DNA from: Seiridium cupressi | Lineage: Eukaryota; Ascomycota; Sordariomycetes; Amphisphaeriales; Sporocadaceae | Direction of reading: 5' to 3' | Length of the DNA stretch: 64,000 nucleotides | Assembly: GCA_036674765.1 (NCBI GenBank) | Contig: JARVKI010000034.1 | Location: forward strand, 62,001-126,000 | In this document: in pieces, positions 45,158 to 56,608 of the stretch | Layout: the number at the start of each line of letters is the position of its first letter | Position numbering within the stretch: the first letter of the stretch is position 1 | Notes under the pieces: model-generated | What the model was told of the DNA's origin: nothing | Seen by the model: the letters and a program-made list of their open reading frames with translations, nothing else | The model's database searches: none | Translations under genes and position numbers: made by a program

Positions 45158-47434
45158 TTATCGGGCAGCAACATCAACTTCCTGGCCCTCAAACGCGGGC
45201 AACTCGGCCTGGACGTCCTTCCAGGACTTGAAGCCATCTACCACAGCTTTGATGACCTCAACAATCTTGTCCTCATCAGCACGGACTTGTTTTGTCGAGT
45301 CACGATCTCTGAGTGTAATGGTCTTGTCCTGGATAGTTTGGAAGTCTACGGTGATTCCGAGTGGTGTGCCGAGTTCGTCGTTACGGCTGTAGCGCTTGCC
45401 GATGGTTGCTGAGGAGTCATCGATACGGCTGGAGATACCCAGCTTGCGAAGCCGCTGTGACAGCTTATAGCAGAAGGGTCTGAACTGCTCGTTGTTAGAC
45501 AGTGGTACAATCAGCACTTTTGTTGGTGCCACCGTTGGAGGAAACGACAAGACCTAGATAGAAATTAGCATTCGGTGTGGCCACTAAAATGAGGAGAGAT
45601 TTACGCCTCGTGCTTCGTCAGCTGATCCCGATCCAGCATCACCACGTGTCCAGTAGCAATGCTCCATGAGACTGTATAGGATACGGCCAATACCGAAGGA
45701 CGGCTCGATAACGTTGGGTGTGAACTCTCGGGTGTTCTCAACCCTTTTTCGCTTTTCTACCTTGATTAGCTCCTTGGGCACAACCACCTTGCCGTCGCCA
45801 ACACCAGGAACATCGACAGTGACGGAATCTGCGGACTCGAGGGTCTTCGACAGTTCCTCTCTCTTCTCCTGCGAAGTGGCTACGAGTGCGGCCTCCACGG
45901 TCTTTCCGTCCTTCTTGAAGTGTGGACCAAACTTCTTCTTGTCGAACTCCATAACATACTCCTCAACTGTGATGGGCTCCGCAAGACGCTCACGCACGAT
46001 AAGTGGTGCGCCGGTCTTCTTCGCGTGCACGCTTAGATCATAAGCGGAACGGTCAGCGCAGCCGACGCACTCGATCCAGCCATAACTCGTGTACAATTCC
46101 AGATCCCAACAGTCTTGGGCGTAGTGCGCCATTTCGTTCGCCATGTGTTGTCGGAAACGAGCCTTGGTTTGGTCAACACCAATCTTCTGCATGAAAAGCT
46201 GAATGCGGGCCAGGAAGTAGCCAAGTGTCTCGTTATCCACAGTGCCATTCGCGACAGCCTCGCCGATAGGGACCTTCTTTACATCGGTCTTGCCAGACAG
46301 CTGAGTTTCTCTGTTCAGGAGGACAAGTTCGATATCCTTCACTTCCTCGAACCGAGGGTGCTTTTTGCCACCTTTAGGATCAACGAAGTGCTCAATCTCA
46401 GCCATCAAGAACTCTCGAACACCTGAAACAACATCGGTTAGCAATTACTCCAGAGAGACCAAAAGTCGTTACTTACGTAAAAGGCCGGATCTGGGTGAAA
46501 TTTCATTTCTGTATGATTTACCAATCGAAGCAGAAGCGAAGGGCATCTGCTGTTGATTGTACTCTAGCAACTTGGCGAAGTTCAAGAACTGGCCCTGGGC
46601 AGTTTCGGGCCTCAGGTAACCAGGCAGATTGCTGCTGGGCCCGATGGCAGTCTGGAACATGAGGTTGAATGCGACTGGCGGTGATGGTTGAACACCAGTT
46701 GCTGCATTCTTGAGATCGTACTTCTTGATCAGCTCGCCCAGCTCCTTGCCGTTGTAGTTGTCGATCTTGGCCAGAATCTCCTCGTACTCCTGGACGACAG
46801 CATCGTCGAGCTTGACAGCCTCAACGGCACCCTTGTTCTTGCGCTTCTTCTTCTTTGGGTCTTCTTCCTTCTCTTCAATCTTTTGGCCACGTGCCTCCTT
46901 GTCACCCTTCAGACGTGTCTCCAGCACCTCCTCGACAAAGTGATCGGCTCTTAGGATTTCGCCGTTCTTGGGGTCTTTGCACATCCAGTCTGCAAACTTA
47001 TCGACGTGGCCGCTGGTCTTGAGAACCTCGTGGGGGGTCAGGACGCTGCAGTCCACCTCGAGCATGTCCTCCTCGAGAACGAAATGTTTCCTCCATTGGT
47101 CTACAAGGTTAGCCTGGAGACCGCAACCAGGCGGCCCGTAATCGAAGAGACCACCCACTCCCCCGTAGATGTCAAAAGAGGGACCAAAAAAGAAACGGCG
47201 GCGAAGCATTGAGTCCAATGCAGCACGATCGAGGGGTTGACCCGTGAGGGTCGTTGCTGTGGACGTCATATTTTCGGTCTCTGCAGAACGAGTCTGCTTA
47301 ACGGCGAATCGGTGGGCGGGTGCAAAGTTTCGAAAGCCCCTTCGCAGCGGCAGTGGTGTGCAGATGACCCGTATTCGCCAGAAATTATTGTTTATACCAT
47401 TTGTGAATGGCTTGAAAAAGTGAGGGCCCCTCAT
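45158..47434 (-). CDS. GRS1: Glycyl-tRNA synthetase, probable dual-targeted
   Basis: Exons (minus) 46477-47434, 45605-46422 and 45158-45553 give 723 aa; introns are 54 and 51 bp. Class II motifs are clear: RRFFFGPSFDIYGGVGGLFDYGPPG at the core start, GYLRPETAQGQFLNF, and FTPNVIEPSFGIGRILYSLMEH as motif 3. The anticodon-binding domain fills the last exon (KVLIVPLSNNEQF). The enzyme charges tRNA-Gly. The ATG at 47434 adds 55 residues rich in Arg, Phe and Asn with no acidic residue until the end, like a mitochondrial presequence. The ATG at 47269 (MTSTATTLTG) would give the cytosolic form. One gene serving both compartments is known for yeast GRS1. It is divergent from RPF1. Confidence 0.95.
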
Positions 47435-47856
47435 GCACGGCGAGCTTCAAGTATGCGATTAGACAATGTGAGTCACTTATACTCCACACAAGCATCCACG
47501 AATTGCAGCGGTGGTTGCGGCTTCGGTACCTGAGAAGTCGCTCTGCTGGCTATTTGCAACAGCTCGTCTAGGCCGTCTGCAAACTGAGTCGATCGCTACG
47601 GAAGCTAATTCCGCCGAACAACCCCTCTAACGACCCCTCCAAAACCTGCCCCGGCCAAGGAGCTCAGTTGGGCGAACTTGCGAAACCCCACCATTACAAG
47701 CCATGCGCTGCTAATCGATAAGCAACAGGGGTCCCTTGCATGTGCCGCTAAAATCGCATTCTGCGATCAACTTTTTTTTTTTTAGAGCCTGAGCACCTAC
47801 ATGGTCTTCATATCCCTTCTATCGCACGCACGGTCGACCGAAACCACACCGCCAAC
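47435..47856. other. Bidirectional promoter between GRS1 and RPF1
   Basis: 422 bp between divergent translation genes. A run of T lies close to the RPF1 side. Shared control of translation and ribosome assembly is plausible. No named motif was confirmed. Confidence 0.5.
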
Positions 47857-49316
47857 ATGGCTCCAACCAAATCCAGTACCAGTCTCTCGAAGAAGACGGG
47901 AAACAAATTGCACCGCAAAAGTCTTTATGTGAAGCAAAAACAGGAAAATGAGAAGGAGAAAAGAGCAGACCGATTCAGAAGAAAGAAGGAGGAGGCTCAA
48001 GATCCGGAGCTTCGAAGAGAACGGCTAGAAAAGAACAAGCCCATGACGATTGACCGGAAAAGAGTCTGGGACGATATCGACAATGTGGAGGACCAGGAAG
48101 GGCTATACTCGAGCATCAGCTTGGAGCATTTGAAACGGAGGCGAATGGAACAAGAAGAAGAAGCCGAGGAGCTGGCAGCTGCGGAGGCCACGAAAGATGA
48201 TCAGCCAGCAAATGACGACGACGCCGATAGTATGCTGGGCTCAGACGAGGACGAACTCGAAGAAGGAGACAGTGAAGCTGCAGCCCAAGCCCGAGCCAAG
48301 AGAGCAATAAGAGATGATAGCATGGCGCCATCAACAACGAGTACCAACTTCGACGTTACACCTCAGTCCCTCATCGACAAGTTTCCTACACTCTTCGAAT
48401 CGCCCCCTGAGCCTAAAGTGCTCGTGACCATGAACCTCAACGGCACTATCCATAAAGAAGCACAGGAGGTGGCCAATCTATTCCCGAACTCTACCTTCAT
48501 ACCTAGATCTTCGCACAAATACGGACACAAATACAGTGTCCGCGAGATAAGCAAGTTCGCGTCCAACCGTGGCTACACAACTGTTATCGTCGTCCGTGAA
48601 GATCTGAAGAGGATAAGTGGTCTCGACATCATAAGATTACCTTCTGGTCCAACCTTCTCATTCTCAATATCATCTTGGATTGATATCAAAAAGCTCCCGG
48701 GTCATGGTAATCCGACTGTACATTACCCGGAGCTCCTTCTGAACAACTTCAATACCCCGCTTGGTTTCCTTTCAGCAACACTGTTTAAGACTTTGTTTCC
48801 ATCAAATCCCGAGCTGAGTGGTCGACAAGTATGTACGTTTCATAATCAGCGAGACTATATCTTTGTTCGGAGACATCGTTATATCTTCAGAGACAAAAAG
48901 CCGACGGAGAAGTCGGTAGTCGGGGCTGACGGCCGAGAACTGAAGGGGGTTAAGGATATTGTAAGTACTGGAGCTTTTATTCTTCCGGGGTTTCCACCCA
49001 AAGGTTCCGTGTTTCGTTGCGAAATACCGGACCAAAAACGGGGATCCTGAACTCATGGAACTCGCCCGTTGTGGCATATGAAAATTTGAGGCTAATATGT
49101 GATTTGTGTAGAGAGCACCCATCCAGGAACTTGGTCCTCGTTTCGTAAGTGATTGAACTCCACTCCTCCCTAATTATGGCTGACCAATATATCTAGACAC
49201 TAAAGCTAAGGAAGGTCTACAAAGGCATAGGACGCGCAGGAAGCGAGGGAGATGATGCTGTTCAATGGGAGTGGAAAGCGAAGATGGAGAAGCAGAGAAC
49301 GAGGTTCAATCTTTAA
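47857..49316 (+). CDS. RPF1: Ribosome production factor 1 (Brix domain)
   Basis: Exons 47857-48960, 49112-49144 and 49197-49316 give 418 aa. Introns are 151 and 52 bp, and the middle exon is only 33 bp (RAPIQELGPRF). The first 150 residues are Lys/Arg-rich then acidic, typical of nucleolar proteins. The Brix domain runs from about 185 (PKVLVTMNLNGTIHKEAQEVANLFPNS) to the end, with NQRDYIFVRRHRYIF and LGPRFTLKLRKVYKG. Rpf1 acts in the nucleolus in maturation of 27S pre-rRNA and the 60S subunit. Without splicing the first intron the frame continues 30 codons and loses the C-terminal strand. Confidence 0.93.
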
Positions 49317-49938
49317 AGCCCTTGACCTTTCGTTATAGAAGAGTATATCCCAGAAGAGGAATGTCGAGTTTTCAGCATCAACGTCCCCTTCGTACGAGAT
49401 ATACCGAACTTAATGTGGAATCGGCCGGGGTGTTACTGCTCGATCTTACCATGCAATGATACATCCATCCCCAAGATTTCCCCATTGAATTCCATCCATG
49501 TGTGAAGTGAGGCTGACATTGAATACCCACTTTTGAACCGAGAATAGAATCAAAGGCCAAATTTGCCGAAGATTGTTTCAAACCTACCAGAGGAAAGGTT
49601 CCTGTTGCCTTACCTTATGGCTGCAATCCTTCCAGGCTCATTTATACCAAGCCGCGAATTAATTGCAACGAGGGTTGATTAGGCTGCGCGAACTGCGGCA
49701 ATCCTACTTCGGCTATCCCTATAACCATCGTAGAGTCTGAAGCCTTGCTGAGGGGCATTCTTCCATTAGGCAGGTTGCCCCACTTCAGCTTCACCTTAGA
49801 CAGACGTCACTCACGCGAGTTTCCCGCAATCCACCTGCCAAGCATTCTAAAATCAATCAATCTGAACATTTTCTCTTGGGTTTCAGCTCAGAAAACGACC
49901 AGACCAATCTTGTTTTTCAGAGCAGTAGAGTTACAACA
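49317..49938. other. Intergenic region between RPF1 and the Ybp-like gene
   Basis: No gene seen. It contains the RPF1 3' flank and the promoter of the next gene. The next frame is open from 49876, but the ATG at 49939 is preferred. Confidence 0.5.
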
Positions 49939-51769
49939 ATGCCGGAGCTCTCGGAATCGTTGAACGCCATCAAGGAAGGTGCCAACGAAGAGCCCTTCAC
50001 CTATCTGACTATCTTGCAATACCATGTCACTTCTCCGGAGGTCCTGCCAACTCTCAACGAGGTGCTCAAGTCTGACGCAAAGCTCACCCAGGAGATAGGC
50101 TGGGACTTGGTCCAGCTACTGGTCAGCATCGAGGGCTCGGAGACATGCCTGGAGACCGTGGCCCGGTTGGGGAATCCCCGAGAGGTGATGATCAAGGTGA
50201 TGGAGGCTCTCGAGGGATTAACGGCAGGGTCGCATGATGAGGGTGCCATACTGGCAGAGGTCGACGCCCCAGAACCGCCAACGAGTGTGCCCGAAAAGTT
50301 CGTCACCCTACTGGGGATGCTGGCCATCTTGCACCGGCGTATCAAGACCAAGTATCCCTCAAGATTTCTGGGATCCTCGCTGGTCAAAGTGTATGAGGCG
50401 TACCAACCAACTCCTGAGATGACGGCCTCCGTCATAAACCTAGTCCGATCTCTCTCCGGCCGTAAGCGACCACCTCTGCCTACACGGAAATCCAGCATCA
50501 ATGTGGCCAACCCGGATCAGGATGGGGATGCCTCAAAGAACGCCCCGGACCCAGAGGCGGAGCAAGAAGACCCTACAGAAGAACTACTCCAGCAAAAACT
50601 GCTCCAATCCTTCGTCACTTGTGTATTGCAGAGATACGTGAACGAGAACGGGATGCAGTGGTCGGCCAGATTGTTGGAGCAATATCATCCAGAGAGGACA
50701 GTTCCAAGGGAGAAGACAATCACCCAATCTTACACCGAGGATGATGACCTACAGCAAAGAGATTCTGTCATTGGACAACTTGTTGTAAGTAAAAGGAAGC
50801 AGCACTTTTCTTGGAATTAATCGCTGATTTATTCAGGCTTTGTCCCGTGACCTGGGTCTGCAACAAGCTTCGGCATCATTCATAAAAGGCATCTATGAAA
50901 CCGCCACAGGTTTTGATCCTCTAGCTGGATATGACGACTTCACCGCTCCCGATGAGATTCACCTTTCTCCCGGTGGTGTTGTGTGTCTCATCGCATACTG
51001 GTTATTCTCTACCGATGTTTTTCAAGCAGACAGCCCACGGCCAGACATGCACATTTTCCCAGACCACCACACGCTACTGGAACGCTTTCTTGGAGAAGCG
51101 GCGCAGGGCGAGATAGAAAACAATCCTGGAATAGCAGACGCCCTCCTAGCTATTGGACTAGCTTTGGATCACAGGAATTTGGTGACAGAAGGGACCGAGC
51201 CAAACATCATGGCATATCACCACCACTTGACACTCGTCGCTGTATTTCACCCCGACATCCAGGTTCGTAATGCAGCAACAAACTTTGCTGGCACAATGCT
51301 CCACTCGGATCCGGATGACCAAGGCCGCCTGGAGATTTTGGAGGACTTGCTCGAGAACTGCGCTTTCGCCTCCCTCAAAGCCTGTGCCATAACCTGGCTA
51401 AAAGAAGAACTCATCTCTGCGAAACGTTCGTCGACAACAAACGTGTTCTCTTCGCCAGAAATCATCGACCGTATGCAATACGATATCTTCCCAGACAGCC
51501 TCTCCCTCAAATCCCAGTCAGACGAACAACTCGCGGAATACTGGGCTGAAAACGCCCCTTTCCTGCTGCAGGTTGCGAACTTCGCGTATTTCTTGTTTGA
51601 GGGCAGGAAAGACATGGTACCACCGGCAGTAGGTGCCGCGGTCGGACAAAGGTTTGTGGAGCCTTTGATCGAGGCTGCGGAGAGGCTCTTGAAGTCCAGT
51701 GGCTTGGATGAGTCAGACACTATGGATTTGACGATACTAGTCGATAGGCTGAAGGCTCTATCGATCTAG
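49939..51769 (+). CDS. Ybp1/Ybp2-like (YAP1-binding/ALF4/glomulin family) protein
   Basis: Exons 49939-50784 and 50837-51769 give 592 aa with one 52-bp intron. The protein is almost entirely helical, with HEAT-like character. Segments such as IGWDLVQLLVSIEGSETCLETVARLGNPREVMIKVMEAL near the start and NAPFLLQVANFAYFLFEGRKD near the end fit the family. Yeast Ybp1 helps oxidise and activate the stress factor Yap1, and Ybp2 has a kinetochore role; filamentous fungi usually have a single member. A charged, Glu-rich linker lies near residues 190-220. Function here is inferred by family only. Confidence 0.82.
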
Positions 51770-52360
51770 TAAGGGTTCGAGGAATGATGGATAGATACTA
51801 TCGGAATTTCTCCGTTTTAATGAGTATAATTATGCCGGCATTGTCGAACGAATCATCCTAATTATTACTCACTATGCCCATAGTAGCATCTCACTTCCTT
51901 TTACGTTCATGAAGTTTCAGTGTGAACGGCTACAAGGAACAGATATTCCCCAGGGGATCGGACGATTGTGATTTGAATGAATCCCACCTTACCTGCTCCC
52001 AAGTGTCAGCTTGATGCCCCGGATGCAGCAATCGCAGATGGTATTCTCATATCCCTAGGAAGCTAGAATGTACGAATATAAACTCGATAAATATACAAAG
52101 TATCGTTTTCCGACTCGATCTATGTTATCGAAATGAATTCAGCGCGCAGCCTTGCTATACCGTACTTGGCGGAATCATGATACAGAATAATCTGAGCGCA
52201 TTATCACTTCTAGATGGCAAAATGAGTGATGGTGTGGGTAATTCCGTGATTTCAGTTTTAAAAGCAGTGCTAAATAAAAAACGCTATGCATGGCTGATCT
52301 CCATCAGTCATATTTAACATGCCCATTTGTTCAGCATGAGGATTCCGTACAACTAGTCCT
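51770..52360. other. Convergent intergenic region
   Basis: AT-rich spacer between the 3' ends of the Ybp-like gene (+) and SYF2 (-). No gene seen. Confidence 0.5.
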
Positions 52361-53290
52361 TTATATCATCGTGCCTCTCTCGAAGCTATCCCTGATCTCT
52401 GCCGTGTATTTGTTGTAGAACCGATCCAGTTTCTGGTTGAACTGCTTGTTCTTCTCGTTGATGTATGTGACGTCGCCATCGTCGCCGTTCTTCTCCATAC
52501 GCTCCCTCCTCTTCTTGAGCCTGTTCTCCTCTGCCTTCCGCATCTCGGTCACCAAGCGGTCAACGGCGGCCTTACTGGGCTTGTTATCCACGAAGCTTGT
52601 CGAGTTTGCTGTGCTGTAGAAGCTTCCATCCTTATCCACAGCAATCAGTTCGCCGTCTTCCGTCTCGACGATGTCAAGCCCGCCACTCGCGGCCGCCTTC
52701 TCGATCGCCGCCATTTTGTCCTTCTCGTACTTCTCCAGGTCGGCGTTCATGTTCTTGACCTGCCTCTTATACGCTTTGTTTCCCTCCACTCTGAAGTCCT
52801 GGAAGGCCGTATTGTCGCGCGCCGCAGCCTTCTTCTTGACGCGCTTGTCCCAGCGTTCCGACTCCTCGACCGTCCAGTCCCAGGCCCGCTTGCGCTCAAA
52901 GTCCTCACCGGCCTCTTCCGTGTCGGTCTTCAACAGCTTCTGCGCGGCGATATCGCGTTTCCGCTGCAGCACGTTCAGGGCGTTCGGATCCGAGGCCAAG
53001 CGTTGTGATTCTTTCGTGGCCTCGGCCAGATTTTGCGACGAGGATTTCTTCGCGCGTGCTTGGAGGGCGCGGAAACGCGCTAGCCTGTCTGCGGCTGCTG
53101 TGCTCGTCGCCTCGGGTTTTGATGACGATGATGGTTCGCCTGTCTCTGCTGTGATCTCTTCTGCTGTCACATTTTCATTCTCTCCTTCTGCTGCATCTAC
53201 TTCCGGCGCTTGGGTGGGCACATCGGCGGGCTCTGTCTCGCCGATCGGTTGGGCTGATGACCGAGTCTTTCTTTTCTTTGCGGGGGGCAT
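52361..53290 (-). CDS. SYF2: Pre-mRNA-splicing factor Syf2
   Basis: A single exon of 309 aa. After a low-complexity acidic N-terminus with the nuclear-signal-like AKKRKTR, the SYF2 domain starts near residue 100. It contains KRAWDWTVEESERWDKRVKKK, AFQDFRVEGNKAYKRQVKNM, and near the C-terminus NKQFNQKLDRFYNKYTAEIRDSFERGT. Syf2 belongs to the Prp19/NTC-associated proteins of the spliceosome. Length is usual for filamentous fungi. It is divergent from the next gene over 487 bp. Confidence 0.93.
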   Translation of the reverse strand: MPPAKKRKTRSSAQPIGETEPADVPTQAPEVDAAEGENENVTAEEITAETGEPSSSSKPEATSTAAADRLARFRALQARAKKSSSQNLAEATKESQRLASDPNALNVLQRKRDIAAQKLLKTDTEEAGEDFERKRAWDWTVEESERWDKRVKKKAAARDNTAFQDFRVEGNKAYKRQVKNMNADLEKYEKDKMAAIEKAAASGGLDIVETEDGELIAVDKDGSFYSTANSTSFVDNKPSKAAVDRLVTEMRKAEENRLKKRRERMEKNGDDGDVTYINEKNKQFNQKLDRFYNKYTAEIRDSFERGTMI

Positions 53291-53777
53291 TTTTGAGAAA
53301 GGTTCTTGGTGATTTTTGAGTATGGAGTGTTGCTATGCGTGGTTTGGGAGCCTCTTCAGATTGGAAGTATTTCGCAGTGGTGGTGGAATATGTTTCTAGT
53401 ACTGCAGACTGATGTTAGTAGAAACAATGCTGAGCATGCACTACTGACTAGCAGCCAAGAGACACGGATTATCAAAGTGCCGAATTGGCGATGGCATGTG
53501 GGCCTACGGCCTGGGCAAGTCTCGAAAAGATTGGAGCTCGCACGGGTTTTGCACGCGCCTTCCCCGAGCGCGCCGTTCACGTAACAGGTCCACACTTTGC
53601 TCTAGTTAGTATGGGGAATCTGGGGGATCTGCTCGACAATTCCACTTGCCGCTCCACTTCCCGTCTCGAACGATTGTCGTGTCAACGCTCTGTGGTCTCG
53701 CGGCCTCTGTTCTCGGAAATCGCGACTCAAAAGATGTCAGATCGAAACCGAGTAAGTCACTGCATACCCGCCCGGAA
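53291..53777. other. Bidirectional promoter between SYF2 and the next gene
   Basis: It holds the SYF2 promoter and the leader of the plus-strand gene. The downstream gene's frame is open from 53646 but has no ATG before 53778. Confidence 0.45.
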
Positions 53778-55418
53778 ATGCAGCGCCTGGGGACCCCGTG
53801 GTCTCTCAACCGACGGTCGACAGTCCGGCAACCATTCCACCAGATCGTGAGGCACGCCGGCAAGAAACCATGGCCCAGAATCAAGACCAGGCCGATGCGA
53901 CCGGTTGCCCCCAACTTCAATATCAACAATCTGCTTCTTGGCCTTGATGCCGAGCATGCCGAGCACGTAAGGCAGTACGATCCAGACATCGACGGCACGC
54001 CAGAAGGCCGACACGCGAAAAAGGATCGTGAGAGGGCAGCTATTGGAGCTAGGATCCAGGTTTTCCTAGATTCATCCAAGCAAGATAGCGAACGATTTGA
54101 GCGTATAGTCCGCAACCGATCTTACGAATGGCATATAAACGACTCGGATATCATCTATACGGCCTTGGAACGTCCCAAGCAGAAACACCAATCAATTGGT
54201 CCAACTTTAGGTCTTCTAGACAATGTGACAGGTCCACCCACATGTGTGCTGAAAGAGACTCGGCACGAAGCCCACGGCGATATCATCAGGTGGAATGGTA
54301 TTCGCCAAAATACTTTGCAAGATCCGGCCAAGTTACTCAAGTATATGTTACACCAACAAGAGGAAGCACAGACCCGCAGCAAACTGGGCTCGGCAGAGAG
54401 TACTTGGGATGGCTTGTTGTGCGAAGTCATTCACAAGCAACATAGCCTCCTTGGACTGAAGAGAGTTGTCCAGTTTCTGCTCGATACTCCGAATGGCAGC
54501 CAGCTCATGTCCACGGTCAGTGGAGTGGTTGGAGAAAAGTGCCAGAAATTGGCTTATGGCCCGCAGGCAGCTGGTGTCTTGGAGGGCACTTCCACTCGGG
54601 ACCTGCTTTTTCTCTGCAACAACATAGTCATGAACCTTTTGGCTAGAGACATGCCAGTAAAGAGGCAGCTTTGGGATTTTGGCCTCAACCTGGCAGTGCG
54701 CTATTCAGCCTTTTCAGCCGCACGAATGCACCTTGCAGCTGGACTAAAAACTGCCGGGGACACAATGGACATGCAGAGTTGCTTGTCCAAACCCCTGACA
54801 ACTATTCTCAGGGCTCTCGAGGCAATTGAACAGGATCCCATGTATATTGGGCCGATGGAACCCCTTTCTCGACATCCCAATGCAATCTTCAGCTTTCTGA
54901 CCGGCCACGACGTAAACGGACATCACTCTCTGTATTCTGTTCATAATAGCATGATACCTCTTGCTTCCTCTAATTCTGGGGCGTTCCATTCCTACATAAA
55001 GATTCTGGGGGAGTTGGGAGCTCTCAGGACGCTTTGGCACGTCTATCAGCGATTGCCGCAAATTCTTCCGGGGAATAATACTCATGATTCCGCATCTATG
55101 ATCGCACATGCATTTTCTCGGATTGTGTGGAGCGCCATCAAGGGCCAAGTGTCGGTGGTGAGGTTCGCTCACGATAGTGCCACAGGAAACTTTGAAACAG
55201 ATTGTCAGCTAGACCTGCAGACAATCAGGCAATCGTTTAGAGCAACGACTAAACCTTGCTCGGATAGAAATCCAAAGGTTGTTACGGCCATATTCGGCAC
55301 AGTACCGGAGAAAGATGTACTCGAGGCATTCGGCAAAGCTGATATCAAGCAATCGTTGGCAGCGCTCCAAGAATTGTTGAGGGTTGCGGTAGCTGCGAGC
55401 AGGGAACAAGAGCTTTAA
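53778..55418 (+). CDS. Hypothetical protein, possibly mitochondrial
   Basis: A single long frame of 546 aa from the ATG at 53778. The frame is open for 44 codons upstream, but without an ATG. The first 45 residues are rich in Arg, Lys, Gln and Ser and lack acidic residues (MQRLGTPWSLNRRSTVRQPFH), as in mitochondrial presequences. The rest is predicted mostly helical, with segments such as TWDGLLCEVIHKQHSLLGLKRVVQFLLDTPNGSQ and FHSYIKILGELGALRTLWHVYQRLP, suggestive of helical-repeat proteins such as PPR-type organelle factors, although no repeat can be demarcated. I do not recognise a family. Head-to-head with SYF2. Confidence 0.75.
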   Translation: MQRLGTPWSLNRRSTVRQPFHQIVRHAGKKPWPRIKTRPMRPVAPNFNINNLLLGLDAEHAEHVRQYDPDIDGTPEGRHAKKDRERAAIGARIQVFLDSSKQDSERFERIVRNRSYEWHINDSDIIYTALERPKQKHQSIGPTLGLLDNVTGPPTCVLKETRHEAHGDIIRWNGIRQNTLQDPAKLLKYMLHQQEEAQTRSKLGSAESTWDGLLCEVIHKQHSLLGLKRVVQFLLDTPNGSQLMSTVSGVVGEKCQKLAYGPQAAGVLEGTSTRDLLFLCNNIVMNLLARDMPVKRQLWDFGLNLAVRYSAFSAARMHLAAGLKTAGDTMDMQSCLSKPLTTILRALEAIEQDPMYIGPMEPLSRHPNAIFSFLTGHDVNGHHSLYSVHNSMIPLASSNSGAFHSYIKILGELGALRTLWHVYQRLPQILPGNNTHDSASMIAHAFSRIVWSAIKGQVSVVRFAHDSATGNFETDCQLDLQTIRQSFRATTKPCSDRNPKVVTAIFGTVPEKDVLEAFGKADIKQSLAALQELLRVAVAASREQEL

Positions 55419-56608
55419 TGCCACAATTTTACGATGTTGTACGTAGTACGAGAGACTGACACGTGCATTTCATAATAGCTTGGATAGATCGTGAGGTTTA
55501 GACTTTGCGCAACATAAAGGGGTACATGACCCGGTCAAACCCAATTTTCATGTTATCAGAAAGAAGTGCTTAGGCATACCGTCTGGGCCAAAAACGAATA
55601 CTCAGCTGTCAGAAAATCCTCCAGGGTTATGCGTCCGATAACGTGCACAGTTCAGCCTTACAATAACAGGGCCATCCTTGACGTTGTTGAATCCTGGGAA
55701 CCTCCTTGATATTTGTTCGAGCAGCCGACACCGTAGACCCAGCATTGTCAACCGAGAGGCCCCGAAAGTCCTAGAGCTGAACACGTTTTGTGAGCTCTGT
55801 GGTGCCATGATTCGCCAAAATGTGGGTGATGGCTGTAACTAACCTGCTAAGCGCACAGCCCGCCATCTTGGTTCGTCTGAGACACTCTAGCTCCCGGCTA
55901 TTGTATGCAGGTGTCGGCCAAGCTGCTCACCACATTTCGTGCCATGACAATCGTCTCCTCGGCCGCTTGCCCACATCTGCTAGGGTAGGCATAGGTGCAG
56001 AGGTGATACCATGATTGTGGCTGTTTGCTTGGCTGTCGCTGAGCACTGCCCGGGTCGATCTCGCGCCAATCAGCTCCATGGCTGGCTCAGCCGCGGGCGC
56101 CGACCCCTTCCCTGATCTGACACGAGCCTGCTATCATCATTGACTAAGATGCGAAAGTCGGGAGAATACATGGAGCCACGACTGGCTAAGGTGCGGCACG
56201 AGCGCTCCTTGCGGGGTTGGAAGAACAAGGCCGTCATGGGCGATCAGAAGTCCAGATCATGGCAATGGCTCAACAACTACCGGGCCCTCCCAGCCTGTCA
56301 GAGCAGTTCCTGGTGCCTGGCCTCAGCTCACTTGCTCTGTTCTCGCTTTCTGACCTGGCATTTCGTGACGATGTCGTAGGCCTTGGGAGAAGCATCCTAT
56401 TTCCTACACCGACAAGCTCTGTGGTCGACTTCACGTCGCATCGACTTTTATGTCGACTGCCTGTGGCTATGACCAGCCACCGTCCCTTGCTGTCATGATG
56501 CCGCAATTGCACCGGTCGAAACGGGCTCGGGCTGGGCGTCGGTCTCGGTCGCTTCGGGAAAGCAGCTCCACTGCTTCCGTCCACAGCACGGCGTTTGCCA
56601 CGACACGA
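55419..56608. other. 1.2-kb intergenic region before the kelch gene
   Basis: No gene recognised. Short frames on both strands lack motifs. The kelch frame itself is open back to an ATG at 56450; 56450-56608 could be coding if that start is used. Confidence 0.5.
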
